A stretch of DNA of 64,000 nt from Mycolicibacterium sp. (GTDB lineage: Bacteria > Actinomycetota > Actinomycetes > Mycobacteriales > Mycobacteriaceae): the NCBI RefSeq assembly GCF_016462545.1, contig NZ_JAEMTA010000006.1, positions 62,001 through 126,000 of the forward strand. Direction: 5' to 3'. Positions within the stretch are counted from its first letter, which is position 1. Every line of letters begins with the position of its first letter. The position numbers and the translations under genes are program-made. The notes under the pieces were generated by a model. That model was given only the letters and a program-made list of their open reading frames with translations. It was not told where the DNA came from and ran no database searches. Shown one piece after another: positions 52,879 to 61,515 of this stretch.

Positions 52879-53466
52879 ATGACGACCGTGATCCACCGCA
52901 GTGGAACCACCCGTCTCCCCGGCGCGGAGGGCATCTGGGCACTGATCGGCGCGGACCTGGTCATCTTCGCGGTCCTGTTTGGAAGTTTCCTGCAGGACCG
53001 ACGGCACCACCCAGGGGTCTTCGAGGCCTCGAGACAGAGTCTCGACCTCACCCTCGGTGGCTTCGACACGCTGATCCTGCTGACGAGTTCGTGGACGGTC
53101 GCTCTGGCGATTCAGGCCCTCAAACGCGATCTCGTCGAATGGGTTCCGCGCTACTTGTTGGCGGGGCTGCTCACCGGCCTGCTCTTCGTGGCGTCCAAGT
53201 CGTTCGAGTACTTCCAGAAGGTCACCGACGGCATCACGCCGGCCACCAACCCGTTCTACACGTGGTACTTCATCCTGACCGGAATCCACCTGTTCCACGT
53301 CGTGCTGGGTACCACCCTGTTGACCTACGCATGGACTCGCTCCCGGCGAGGTCGGTACACCAGCACGAACCGGGCGGTACCCGAATCCGTGGCCACCTTC
53401 TGGCATCTGGTCGACCTGCTGTGGATCGTACTGTTTCCCTTGCTCTATCTGACGAAGGCGGCGTGA
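52879..53466 (+). CDS. Cytochrome c oxidase subunit III-like (NorE-like) membrane protein
   Basis: 195-aa integral membrane protein with about five hydrophobic helices. WALIGADLVIFAVLFGSFL, LILLTSSWTVALAIQAL, LLTGLLFVASKSFEYF, WYFILTGIHLFHVVLGTTLL and FWHLVDLLWIVLFPLLYL match the heme-copper oxidase subunit III family, in the short NorE-like form. No subunit I or II is nearby. The ATG is chosen because GGAG lies 6 nt upstream; 16 further residues are possible. Coupled to a subunit-IV-like gene. Function outside a terminal oxidase is unknown. Confidence 0.88.
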   Translation: MTTVIHRSGTTRLPGAEGIWALIGADLVIFAVLFGSFLQDRRHHPGVFEASRQSLDLTLGGFDTLILLTSSWTVALAIQALKRDLVEWVPRYLLAGLLTGLLFVASKSFEYFQKVTDGITPATNPFYTWYFILTGIHLFHVVLGTTLLTYAWTRSRRGRYTSTNRAVPESVATFWHLVDLLWIVLFPLLYLTKAA

Positions 53467-53741
53467 TGTCCATGCTGCGCGAACGGGCCACGCGGGTGTG
53501 CCTCGGCCTGATGCTGTTGACGGTCATCACCACGTGGGGACTGTCGAAGAATCTGGTCAGCCCGGCAGTCGCGGTCACCGGCACCTTCCTCATCGTTGCG
53601 GTCAAGGTGCGGTACGTGATGTTGGACTTCATGGAACTGCGCGACGCTCCGCTGGCTGCGCGAACCGTGTTCGAGGCCTGGATCGTCGTCGTCGTCGCGA
53701 TGATCCTCGGCTTCTGGATTCTGACCCCATTGATCGCGTGA
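53466..53741 (+). CDS. Prokaryotic cytochrome c oxidase subunit IV-like (NorF-like) protein
   Basis: 91-aa protein with three predicted helices (CLGLMLLTVITTWGLS; AVAVTGTFLIVAVKVRYVML; FEAWIVVVVAMILGFWIL). The central VKVRYVMLDFMELRDAP loop is characteristic of the COX4-prok/NorF family. Its ATG overlaps the stop of the subunit-III-like gene (a GTG directly precedes it). The pairing of NorE- and NorF-like genes without a NO reductase or oxidase core is unusual. Confidence 0.83.
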   Translation: MSMLRERATRVCLGLMLLTVITTWGLSKNLVSPAVAVTGTFLIVAVKVRYVMLDFMELRDAPLAARTVFEAWIVVVVAMILGFWILTPLIA

Positions 53742-53792
53742 TGCGCGACTAGTTCCACTCAGTGCGAAACAAGTTGTGAGAAAGGTCTTTTC

Positions 53793-54521
53793 GTGTCAGA
53801 TCAACGCAGTACCACCTCGCTGAAGATCGGCCTGTGGTGTAACTGGATCTTCGTCGCCCTCACGGCCGTCGGCTGGTTGGGCATAGCCCACTTCTTCGCC
53901 CCCGCACGGGCGGATCTCGGGATCGAGGCCACCAAGGTGTGGTTCACCGAGACGCACCGTACGGGAGTCATGGTCGGGTGCACGCTGTTCTACATCGCCG
54001 CCGGAATCCTCACGCCGGGGTCCATCGCGTTCGGCATCATGCTGTCCAAGATCGAAGGGCGCTATCCGCTGTGGTCGTTCACCATGGCGGTGTCCGGGGT
54101 GTTCATCTCGTTGATCATCTTCCTCAATTGCTGCGCCTGGATGGTCGCGGCCTATCGACCCGAGGTCGGCGCCGACGTCATTCAAGCCTGGTACGACTGG
54201 GCCTGGTTCGCCTTTCTGCTCGGCTGGATCTACCTGGCGATCGAAATGGCCGCGACGGCCGTCGTGGAACTGATGGATGACCGCCCCGAACCAATGATCC
54301 CGCGGTGGTTGACCTGGCTGACGTTCGCAGGCGCCCTGTCGATCTTCTGCGCGGCCGGTCCGGCATTCTTCAAGAGCGGACCGTTTGCCTATCACGGATT
54401 GCTCGCGTTCTACATGCCGGTCGTCGTCTGGGGCTCGTACATTTCGCTGACGACGTTCTACATGCTCAAGGAGCTCGCACGCGCGCCGCAGCCCGCGGAA
54501 ATCCCCGCGGTGGCCGACTGA
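53793..54521 (+). CDS. Six-helix membrane protein of unknown function
   Basis: 242-aa protein with about six hydrophobic segments (e.g. WIFVALTAVGWLGIAHFF, MVGCTLFYIAAGILTPGSIAF, AVSGVFISLIIFLNCCAWMV, WAWFAFLLGWIYLAIEMAATAV, WLTFAGALSIFCAAGPAFF, YMPVVVWGSYISLTTFYML). I do not recognise a family. A His in ETHRTG and another in YHGLLAFYMP are near helix ends, but no paired heme-ligand pattern is clear. GTG start with GAGAAAGG upstream, 51 nt after the NorF-like gene, so it is probably the third component of the same membrane module. Confidence 0.8.
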   Translation: MSDQRSTTSLKIGLWCNWIFVALTAVGWLGIAHFFAPARADLGIEATKVWFTETHRTGVMVGCTLFYIAAGILTPGSIAFGIMLSKIEGRYPLWSFTMAVSGVFISLIIFLNCCAWMVAAYRPEVGADVIQAWYDWAWFAFLLGWIYLAIEMAATAVVELMDDRPEPMIPRWLTWLTFAGALSIFCAAGPAFFKSGPFAYHGLLAFYMPVVVWGSYISLTTFYMLKELARAPQPAEIPAVAD

Positions 54522-54533
54522 CCGCGACATGAC

Positions 54534-54568
54534 CTCTTTTGGGAGTACCCCCAAAGGGGTGTCTTTTT
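54534..54568 (+). terminator. Intrinsic terminator after the membrane module
   Basis: Ten-pair stem CTCTTTTGGG/CCCAAAGGGG (including G-T pairs) with an AGTACC loop, followed by TGTCTTTTT. It begins 13 nt after the stop of the six-helix protein. It separates the large operon from the aldehyde dehydrogenase promoter. A T-tract terminator is unusual in this genus, so it is notable. Confidence 0.65.
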
Positions 54569-54593
54569 GGTCTGTCCATATTAATGATTGACC
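54565..54593 (+). promoter_or_regulatory. Promoter with TTTTGGTCTGTCCAT element (site 4)
   Basis: TTTTGGTCTGTCCAT (54565-54579), 8 nt, TTGACC (54588-54593): the same composite and spacing as site 3. AATGAT at 54583-54588 keeps the critical A and T of a -10. Lies about 95 nt before the aldehyde dehydrogenase ATG. Confidence 0.55.
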
Positions 54594-54686
54594 TTGGCGG
54601 CGCACCGGAGCACGCTGAGCGGTGACTCCGATCACACGATGGCGCCAGCGGAGATGGGTGCCACAGAAACGCCCAGGAGGGCATCG

Positions 54687-56135
54687 ATGACAGCGATCGA
54701 CTACCGCCAGCTCTATGTCGGCGGCCGATGGGCAGACCCGGCGACCGCAGCCACGATCGAGGTGCACTCGCCGACGACCGAAGCCCTGATCGGTTCGGTT
54801 CCTCGCGGAAGCAACGCTGACATCGATGCTGCGGTATCCGCGGCGCGATCGGCGTTCGACAGCCCGGACGGCTGGGCCAGCTGGCACCCCAAGCAACGCG
54901 GCGAGGTCCTCGAACAGTTCGCCGCCGAACTCGAAGCCCGCGGCGCCGAGACCGCCGCCCGGGTGTCGATGCAGAACGGCATGCCGATCTGGCTGGCTCA
55001 GCAGTTCGAATCGGTCTTCCCGCCGCTGCTCCTGCGCTACTACAGCGACCTGATGGCCAGCGCGCCCGCCGAAGAGGAGCGGCAGGGCATGCTCGGTGGC
55101 ACCGCGCTGGTCTCGCGCCACCCGGTCGGAGTCGTCGGCGCGATCGTCCCGTGGAATGTCCCGCAGGCAATCTCGTTCCTGAAGGTCGCACCTGCCCTTG
55201 CCGCCGGCTGCACCATGGTGCTCAAACCCGCCGAGGAAACCGTGCTGGATGCGTTCCTGATGGCCGAGGCCGCCGAGGCCGCCGGCCTACCGGCAGGGGT
55301 ACTGAACATCGTGCCCGGCGGCCGCGACGTCGGCGCGTACCTGGTGTCGCACCCGGGGATCGACAAGGTGAGCTTCACCGGTTCGACCGCCGCAGGTCGC
55401 GCGATAGCCGAGACATGCGGGCGACTGCTGCGTCCGGTGACGCTGGAACTCGGTGGCAAGTCCGCGGCCATCGTGCTCGATGACGCCGATCTGTCAGCGT
55501 CCATCGAGGCGTTCTTCGCCGCCACCCTGCTCAACAACGGTCAGATCTGCTGGCTCAACACCCGCGTGCTCGCCCCGCGTAGCCGCTACACCGAGATCGT
55601 GGACACCATCACCGATCTCGCCCGCTCGCTCACCGTCGGCGATCCTCTGGATCCGCAGACCAAGGTCGGACCGCTGGTGTCGAGCCGGCAGCGCGACCGC
55701 GTCGAGGGCTACATCGCCAAGGGCAAGCAGGAAGCGCGACTGACCACCGGCGGTTCCCGACCGGCCGGGCTCGACAAGGGCTGGTTCGTCGAACCCACCG
55801 TGTTCGCCGACCTCGACAACAACGCCACGATCTCGCGCGAGGAAATCTTCGGGCCAGTCCTGAGTGTCATTCCGTACGGCGACGACGCCGAGGCCATTGC
55901 GATCGCCAACGACACCAACTACGGGTTGGGCGGCACCGTGTGGTCGGCCGATCAGGAACGCGCCGCCGACGTCGCACGCAAGGTCAATTCCGGCACCATC
56001 GGTGTCAACCACTACGTCAATGATCCGGTGGCGCCGTTCGGCGGGATCAAGGAGAGTGGCTTGGGCCGCGAGCTGGGACCCGAGGGGCTGCACGCCTTCC
56101 AGGTGTACAAGACCATCTACCTGCCGCCGGCGTGA
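54687..56135 (+). CDS. NAD(P)+-dependent aldehyde dehydrogenase
   Basis: 482-aa ALDH superfamily enzyme. VPWNVPQAISFLKVAPALAAGCTMVLKP (N157), FTGSTAAGRAIA, general base E254 in LELGGKSA, nucleophile C288 in NNGQICWLNTRV, and EEIFGPVLSVIPY. It would oxidise an aldehyde to the acid that feeds a CoA ligase. ATG chosen with GGAGG 7 nt upstream; earlier frames are unlikely. First gene after a GGTCTG promoter, in the same direction as the regulator that follows. Confidence 0.93.
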   Translation: MTAIDYRQLYVGGRWADPATAATIEVHSPTTEALIGSVPRGSNADIDAAVSAARSAFDSPDGWASWHPKQRGEVLEQFAAELEARGAETAARVSMQNGMPIWLAQQFESVFPPLLLRYYSDLMASAPAEEERQGMLGGTALVSRHPVGVVGAIVPWNVPQAISFLKVAPALAAGCTMVLKPAEETVLDAFLMAEAAEAAGLPAGVLNIVPGGRDVGAYLVSHPGIDKVSFTGSTAAGRAIAETCGRLLRPVTLELGGKSAAIVLDDADLSASIEAFFAATLLNNGQICWLNTRVLAPRSRYTEIVDTITDLARSLTVGDPLDPQTKVGPLVSSRQRDRVEGYIAKGKQEARLTTGGSRPAGLDKGWFVEPTVFADLDNNATISREEIFGPVLSVIPYGDDAEAIAIANDTNYGLGGTVWSADQERAADVARKVNSGTIGVNHYVNDPVAPFGGIKESGLGRELGPEGLHAFQVYKTIYLPPA

Positions 56136-56148
56136 ATTGAAGGGGACA

Positions 56149-57309
56149 ATGATGTCTACTGCCGAACTCGACCAGATTCACGTCGAACACACCCGCGACA
56201 TCGTCAGCGCCGCAGCGGCTTTGCTGTGCAATGACGAGTTGTGCCCGCTGCCCGCCGACGGTGACCTTGGCGCCAGCGATGCCGCGTTGAGCAGCACGCG
56301 ACGAGCGTTGTCGCGCGGACTGGACCAGATCGCCAGCACCCCCGGTCCGACCGAGCAGAATCGGCTCACCGCCCTGGTGCTGGAGTCGGTGGAGGCACAG
56401 GCGAAGGTCAAGGACGCCCTGATCGAGCACCGTGCGGAATTGGCGATCGGGGTGCGAGACGCGCTCGCGTCGCTGCGCAATGCCACCTCGACCGCCGCGC
56501 TGACCGAACGAGCGCCGATCGAGTTGCGCCGGATCGGATTTCGCCGGGCGCTGTTCTCCGGGATCGAGCAGGGGACCTGGATGGCGCGCACCGCGTTCGC
56601 CATCGACGACCCCGATTTCGCGGCCGAACTGGTCGCCGTCGGTCAGGCCAACCCGCGCCGGCTCAACGGCCCGCTCATCGAAAGCGAAATGGTCCGTCGG
56701 TGCACGCCGGTCGTCGTCAGCGACGCGCAGTCGAATCCGCGGGTGCACCTGCAACTGGTGCGCTACGCCGAAACCAGAAGCTACGTCGCGGCCCCGGTCC
56801 TGGTGTGGGGCGCCCCGGTGGCCATGGTGCATGCCGACCGCGATACAGATTGTGCAGTCGACGAATTCGACCGTTGCATGCTGGGCACCTACACCGAGGG
56901 TCTGGGCCTCGCGTTGGAACGCACCCAGTTGATGGAGCGACTCCAGGCGGTTCGACGCGCGACGACCGACTACGTCGCTGGCGTCAGCGCGATCGCCGAC
57001 GATCTGTCCGCCGAAGGCTTGGACACCGGCGGACTGGGGCTGGACCCAACGGGTGACCGCGGCCGGCTTCAGCCGATCTCACTGGGCGACGTTCACGGTG
57101 AACGCCTGACCCCACGCGAATGGGATGTCCTGCACAACTTGGCGTCCGGCAAGACCAATGCGCAGATCGCCTCTGGGTTGTTCGTCACCGAGGGCACCGT
57201 CAAGTCGCACGTGAAGCACATCCTTCGCAAGCTGGGCGCCACGAACCGGACCGAGGCGGTGGCTCGCTTCCACCGTCTCGCGTCCGCATCCGCGTCGAAG
57301 GTCGGCTAG
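56149..57309 (+). CDS. LuxR-family regulator with GAF-like sensor domain
   Basis: 386-aa transcription factor. A helical N-terminal half is followed by a GAF-like domain (SEMVRRCTPVVVSDAQ, TRSYVAAPVLVWGAPVAMVHADRD). The C-terminal LuxR HTH is LTPREWDVLHNLASGKTNAQIASGLFVTEGTVKSHVKHILRKLGATNRTEAVARF. AAGGGG precedes tandem ATGs. It lies 13 nt after the aldehyde dehydrogenase, convergent with the alcohol dehydrogenase. It likely activates one of the catabolic operons, perhaps the one preceded by 20-bp direct repeats (speculative). Confidence 0.9.
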   Translation: MMSTAELDQIHVEHTRDIVSAAAALLCNDELCPLPADGDLGASDAALSSTRRALSRGLDQIASTPGPTEQNRLTALVLESVEAQAKVKDALIEHRAELAIGVRDALASLRNATSTAALTERAPIELRRIGFRRALFSGIEQGTWMARTAFAIDDPDFAAELVAVGQANPRRLNGPLIESEMVRRCTPVVVSDAQSNPRVHLQLVRYAETRSYVAAPVLVWGAPVAMVHADRDTDCAVDEFDRCMLGTYTEGLGLALERTQLMERLQAVRRATTDYVAGVSAIADDLSAEGLDTGGLGLDPTGDRGRLQPISLGDVHGERLTPREWDVLHNLASGKTNAQIASGLFVTEGTVKSHVKHILRKLGATNRTEAVARFHRLASASASKVG

Positions 57310-57312
57310 CAC

Positions 57313-58419
57313 TCAATACCGGATGACGCCCCGGATGTTCCTGCCTGCCAGCATGTCCTCATAGCCCTGGTTGATCTCATCCAACGAGTACTCCTGCGTC
57401 ACCAACTCGTCGAGCTTGAGCTCACCCAGTCTGTACATTTCGAGGTATCGCGGAATGTCGTGGCGGGGGTTCGACGACCCGAACAGTGAACCGCGAATCG
57501 ACTTCTCGTAGAGGGTCAACTCGAACAGGGATCCGCTCATGGTCAGCTCGGTGGGATGGCCGATCGCCGTGACGATCACCTTGCCCCGTCGTCCCACCAG
57601 GCTCAGGGCCTCGGCGACATAGCTGCCCTCGGCGACGTCGGTGGTGATCACACAGGCGTCGGCCATCTGCCCCCGCGTCAGGTCGGTGATCAAGGCCTGC
57701 GCTTCTGCTACGTTCGAGACGGCGTGCGTGGCGCCGAACTCGAACGCCTTCTGCCGCTTGAACTCGACGGGATCCACCGCGACGATGTAGCGCGCACCTG
57801 CCCCCTTGGCGCCCTGCAGGGCATTGCTGCCGATGCCGCCGACTCCGAGCACCACCACGGCGTCGCCCGGACGCACGCCTGCCGTGTTCACCACGCTTCC
57901 GTACCCGGTCGGCACGCAGCAACCGATCACGGCCGCACGGTGCAACGGTGTGCCCTGATCGACCTTCACCACGGAAGCCATCGGCACCACCGTGTACTCG
58001 GAAAAGGTTCCCAACAAACACATTTGGCCCAAGCCCTGACCGCGGGCGTGAAAGCGGTGAGTACCGTCGAGTTGTGGACCCTGGATGATCTGCGCGCCAA
58101 GGTCGCACAGGTTCGTCATGCCCCGCGCGCAATGCGAGCACTTGCCGCACGCCGGCAGGAAGCTGAGCACCACGGAGTCGCCCTCGGCGACGTCGGTCAC
58201 GCCAGGGCCGACCGCCTCGACGATGCCCGCACCCTCGTGGCCCCCGACGTACGGGAACTGTACGGGAATGTCACCCGTGACCAGGTGGTAGTCGGAATGG
58301 CAGAGGCCGCTGGCCACCAGCTTGATCAACACCTCGGCTTCCTTCGGGGGATCGAGCTCGACTTCCTCGATCTGCCATTTCTCTCCCAGGCCCCATAGGA
58401 CCGCAGCCTTCGTCCGCAT
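57313..58419 (-). CDS. Zinc-dependent alcohol dehydrogenase, NDMA-dependent type
   Basis: 368-aa MDR enzyme. Catalytic zinc residues lie in SGLCHSDYHLVTG and GHEGAGIVEAVG; the structural zinc cluster is CGKCSHCARGMTNLC; the Rossmann motif is VVVLGVGGIGSNALQGAKGAGA. The overall pattern matches actinobacterial NDMA-dependent (mycofactocin-associated) alcohol dehydrogenases with tightly bound NAD. It would oxidise the primary alcohol made by the P450. It lies downstream of that gene on the same strand. Confidence 0.92.
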   Translation of the reverse strand: MRTKAAVLWGLGEKWQIEEVELDPPKEAEVLIKLVASGLCHSDYHLVTGDIPVQFPYVGGHEGAGIVEAVGPGVTDVAEGDSVVLSFLPACGKCSHCARGMTNLCDLGAQIIQGPQLDGTHRFHARGQGLGQMCLLGTFSEYTVVPMASVVKVDQGTPLHRAAVIGCCVPTGYGSVVNTAGVRPGDAVVVLGVGGIGSNALQGAKGAGARYIVAVDPVEFKRQKAFEFGATHAVSNVAEAQALITDLTRGQMADACVITTDVAEGSYVAEALSLVGRRGKVIVTAIGHPTELTMSGSLFELTLYEKSIRGSLFGSSNPRHDIPRYLEMYRLGELKLDELVTQEYSLDEINQGYEDMLAGRNIRGVIRY

Positions 58420-58424
58420 CCGAT

Positions 58425-59876
58425 CTACCTTCCTCGATCACGAGTTTCGTCCATCCATCGTCGCCCCGGCCGACACCTCGGGCATCTACCCGAAGGGGTG
58501 GGTTTCGTCCCCGCTTGGGATGAGCCCGCTGCTGGATGGGGCGCGCCGCACCTAATTGGCGAACGTGATCCTGACCGGCATGTTCTTGAGCCCCCCACGA
58601 AGGTGGTCTGGACGACCTTGGAGGGACCCGTCAACTCGATCGCTTCGATCTTGGGGAGCAGCTCTTCGGTCATGATGCGCAGTTCCTGCTTCGCCAGGTG
58701 CATGCCGATGCACAGGTGGGGGCCGTAGCCGAATGCGATGTGCTTGTTGGGATGTCGATCGATGTTGAAGACGTCGGGCTCGTCGAAGACGTCGGCGTCG
58801 CGGTTCGCCGATTGATAGAGGAGCATCAGTCGGTCGCCGACGTTGATCGATCGGCCGCGCAGCGTGTAGGGCGTCAGCGCGGTTCGCATGAAGTGCTTGA
58901 CCGGGGAGGCCCAGCGAAGTGTCTCGTTGACGAAATCCGGCACCAACGATAGATCGTTCCGGATACGTTGCAGCAGTTCCGGATTCCGGGCGAGCGCTTC
59001 TATACCGGTGGCAAGTGTGGCGGAGGTGGTGTCGTGCCCGGCGGTGGCCACGGCCACGAAGTACCCGTATGCGGTCTCCGGTGGGTAGAACTCGCCGTCC
59101 TCGGTTCGCGCGGTGGCGATGATCGTCGCCAGGTCCTCGCGAGGATTCGTGCGCCGATCCTGTAGTAATCCGTCGAAGTACCCGTAGAAGTCCTGAACCG
59201 CGGCGGCCCACTGTTGCGCAGCGGCCGCGGGCGACAGCGGCTCGATGTCCTCGCGGATGGCATCCGGATCCGCTGTTCCGAAGAGATCTTGGCTCAGCGA
59301 CATCATTCGGGGTTCGTCGGACTCCGGCAAGCCGAACAGGCTCATGATGACGTGCAGCGGGTAGAACTTCGCGAAGTCCTGGACGAAGTCGATCTCACCA
59401 TCTGTTTGGAGTAGCCGGTCGACCGCCTCTCTCGCCAGGCTTCTGATCCGGTCCTCCCACTGTTGAAGGTTCTTCGGCCGGAACCAGTCTGCGGCGATGT
59501 TCCTGACCTGTGTGTGCTCCGGCGGATCCAGATATGGCAGCGTCTCCAGGATCCGAAGGCTGCCGCCGGTCAGCGACTTGGTGAATTCGTCGCCGGCCTT
59601 GTTTGTGAGAATCGGGTTCTCCGAACCGGGCTCACCGCCGCCGCCGTTGGTGAAGATGTCGGGCTGGCGTTCGATCTCCATGATGTCGGCGTGCTTACTC
59701 ACCAGGTAGATCGGGTCGAAGCCATCGACGTAGCCGACCCCGAGTGGGTTGTTCTCCCGAAGCCATCGATAGGCCTCGTAGAGGGCCGGCTCGTCGCGGT
59801 GGCCCTCGGCCAGAATGATCTGCTTGGCAACAGAATCCGGAACGGCGGTGTCGGTCGGTATCTGAGTGGATGTCAT
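58425..59876 (-). CDS. Cytochrome P450 with 3' frameshift
   Basis: Bacterial class I P450. I-helix AGHDTTS (A279-), ExxR E318-R321, and heme ligand C389 in [15 protein letters not shown] are all intact. After G429 the frame changes within a run of six C (plus strand 58591-58596): restoring one base gives [12 protein letters not shown] and a stop at 58552, the usual P450 C terminus (441 aa). As read, the last 12 residues are replaced by ~54 unrelated Arg/Pro-rich residues. Either a real frameshift or a homopolymer sequencing error. Substrate unknown; the operon implies alkyl or ring hydroxylation. Confidence 0.87.
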   Translation of the reverse strand: MTSTQIPTDTAVPDSVAKQIILAEGHRDEPALYEAYRWLRENNPLGVGYVDGFDPIYLVSKHADIMEIERQPDIFTNGGGGEPGSENPILTNKAGDEFTKSLTGGSLRILETLPYLDPPEHTQVRNIAADWFRPKNLQQWEDRIRSLAREAVDRLLQTDGEIDFVQDFAKFYPLHVIMSLFGLPESDEPRMMSLSQDLFGTADPDAIREDIEPLSPAAAAQQWAAAVQDFYGYFDGLLQDRRTNPREDLATIIATARTEDGEFYPPETAYGYFVAVATAGHDTTSATLATGIEALARNPELLQRIRNDLSLVPDFVNETLRWASPVKHFMRTALTPYTLRGRSINVGDRLMLLYQSANRDADVFDEPDVFNIDRHPNKHIAFGYGPHLCIGMHLAKQELRIMTEELLPKIEAIELTGPSKVVQTTFVGGSRTCRSGSRSPIRCGAPHPAAGSSQAGTKPTPSGRCPRCRPGRRWMDETRDRGR

Positions 59877-59935
59877 TGCTTCATCACTTTCTGAATCGTC
59901 GGGTTTACGGTGGACGGGCCGAACGGCGTCTGTGG

Positions 59936-61495
59936 TCAGATCGACTTGCTCAGCAGCTCCTCACGCAGAGCGCGTTTGAGCACCTTGTTGCTTGCGGTGA
60001 GCGGCAACGCGGTCACGAACTCGACCTGCTTGGGTACCTTGTAGCCGGCGATCAGTCCGCGGCAGTGCGCGATGATGCGTGCCTCAGACAGGTCCGCGTC
60101 CGGCTTGGGAACGACGACGGCGACGACTCGCTCGCCCCATTTGTCATCGGGCAAGCCGACGACTGCGCAGGTCGACACCCCGTCGAGCCGTAGCACGGCC
60201 TGCTCCACCTCGGTCGAGTACACATTGGACCCGCCGGTCACGATCATGTCCTTGATGCGATCGACGATGTAGAAGAACCCTTCGTCGTCCCGATAACCGC
60301 AGTCACCGGAGTGATACCAGCCGTCACGGAACGTCGAAGCCGTCGTTTCCGGCTGGTTGAAGTACGCCGTGATCAGAGATGGCGACCTGATCAGGAACTC
60401 TCCCACCTGTCCATGAGGTAACTCGTTTCCCTCGGTGTCGGCAACCCTCATCTCGACCAAAGGCAATGGCCGACCGCATGATTGCAACCTCGCCTCATCG
60501 TCGAGGCGGTGATCCTCGGGCAGGAGGAACGTCACACCCGCGCTGGTCTCGGTGGCGCCGTAGAAATTCAGGAACTCGCATCCGATCTCGGTCAAAGCCC
60601 GACGGAGCAGGCTGGGGCTGATGGACTCGCCGGCGTAGATGATGAGCCGCACCGAGGAATAGTCGGCTTCGCTGGCCTTCTCGTCGTCGAGCAACATCTG
60701 GATGACGGTGGGTACCAGCGGCACCACCGTCGGCCGGTCGCGCGCGATGAGCTCGATGAGGTGAGCCGGTGCAGGCATCGAGTAGACGGCGACCGGTACC
60801 CCGTTGTACAGGGCCTGAAGCGACAGACCGACCGCCATGGCGTGGAACAGCGGCATCACGGTCAGCATCAGGTCGTCGGCGGCGTAGTCGAAGGACGGCT
60901 CCAGGTGCTCGCACAGCCGGAGGTAGAGGTACCCCTGGTGGGAAAGTTGAGCACCCTTCGCCTTGCCGGTAGTACCCGAGGTGTACATCAGGATGGCGGT
61001 CTGCCATGGGCCGACGTCGACGTTGGGATCGAGTTCCGACGCGGCTTCCACGAGCGAGTCCAGTTCGGCGGATCCGCGCTGCGCGGAATCGAATTCGATG
61101 ATCCGCAGCGTCAGGCCCGCCGCCGAGGTCACCTCAATCGCAAGGTCGACGTACTCGCGATCTACGATCAGCACCTCGGGCGTGGAATCCAGCAGGATCT
61201 CTTCGATCTCGGGTGCGGCGAGACGCCAGTTCAGTGGCAGCAGTGCCGCACCCGCCTTGTTGACGCCGAAGAGCACCTCGAAGTACCGGGTGGTGTTCTT
61301 GGCAAGGAATGCGACGCGCGGCCGCTCCGAAAGATGCAGTTGCAGAATTACGTTGGCGATCTGGTTGGATCGTGCATCCAATTCGGCAAACGAGGTCGGC
61401 CCCTCGGCATCCAGCAGTGCCATTCGGCCCGGTGTGGTACGCGCGTAGTGTCGCGGGATGTCACCGAGCGTCTTGATCTCTGCGTAAAGCCACAT
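59936..61495 (-). CDS. Acyl-CoA synthetase (FadD family)
   Basis: 519-aa AMP-forming ligase. P-loop [87 protein letters not shown], and Lys in [15 protein letters not shown]. Similar in plan to mycobacterial FadD3/FadD17-like ligases that act on ring or branched acids. 59 nt upstream of the P450 and 20 nt after an SDR, within one minus-strand operon. Confidence 0.92.
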   Translation of the reverse strand: MWLYAEIKTLGDIPRHYARTTPGRMALLDAEGPTSFAELDARSNQIANVILQLHLSERPRVAFLAKNTTRYFEVLFGVNKAGAALLPLNWRLAAPEIEEILLDSTPEVLIVDREYVDLAIEVTSAAGLTLRIIEFDSAQRGSAELDSLVEAASELDPNVDVGPWQTAILMYTSGTTGKAKGAQLSHQGYLYLRLCEHLEPSFDYAADDLMLTVMPLFHAMAVGLSLQALYNGVPVAVYSMPAPAHLIELIARDRPTVVPLVPTVIQMLLDDEKASEADYSSVRLIIYAGESISPSLLRRALTEIGCEFLNFYGATETSAGVTFLLPEDHRLDDEARLQSCGRPLPLVEMRVADTEGNELPHGQVGEFLIRSPSLITAYFNQPETTASTFRDGWYHSGDCGYRDDEGFFYIVDRIKDMIVTGGSNVYSTEVEQAVLRLDGVSTCAVVGLPDDKWGERVVAVVVPKPDADLSEARIIAHCRGLIAGYKVPKQVEFVTALPLTASNKVLKRALREELLSKSI

Positions 61496-61515
61496 AAAAG
61501 TCTCCTTCCCATTCG

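Noticed and set aside
53796..55121. 441-codon minus-strand frame over the membrane module
   Set aside because: No motif; would oppose a terminator, a promoter and conserved plus-strand genes.
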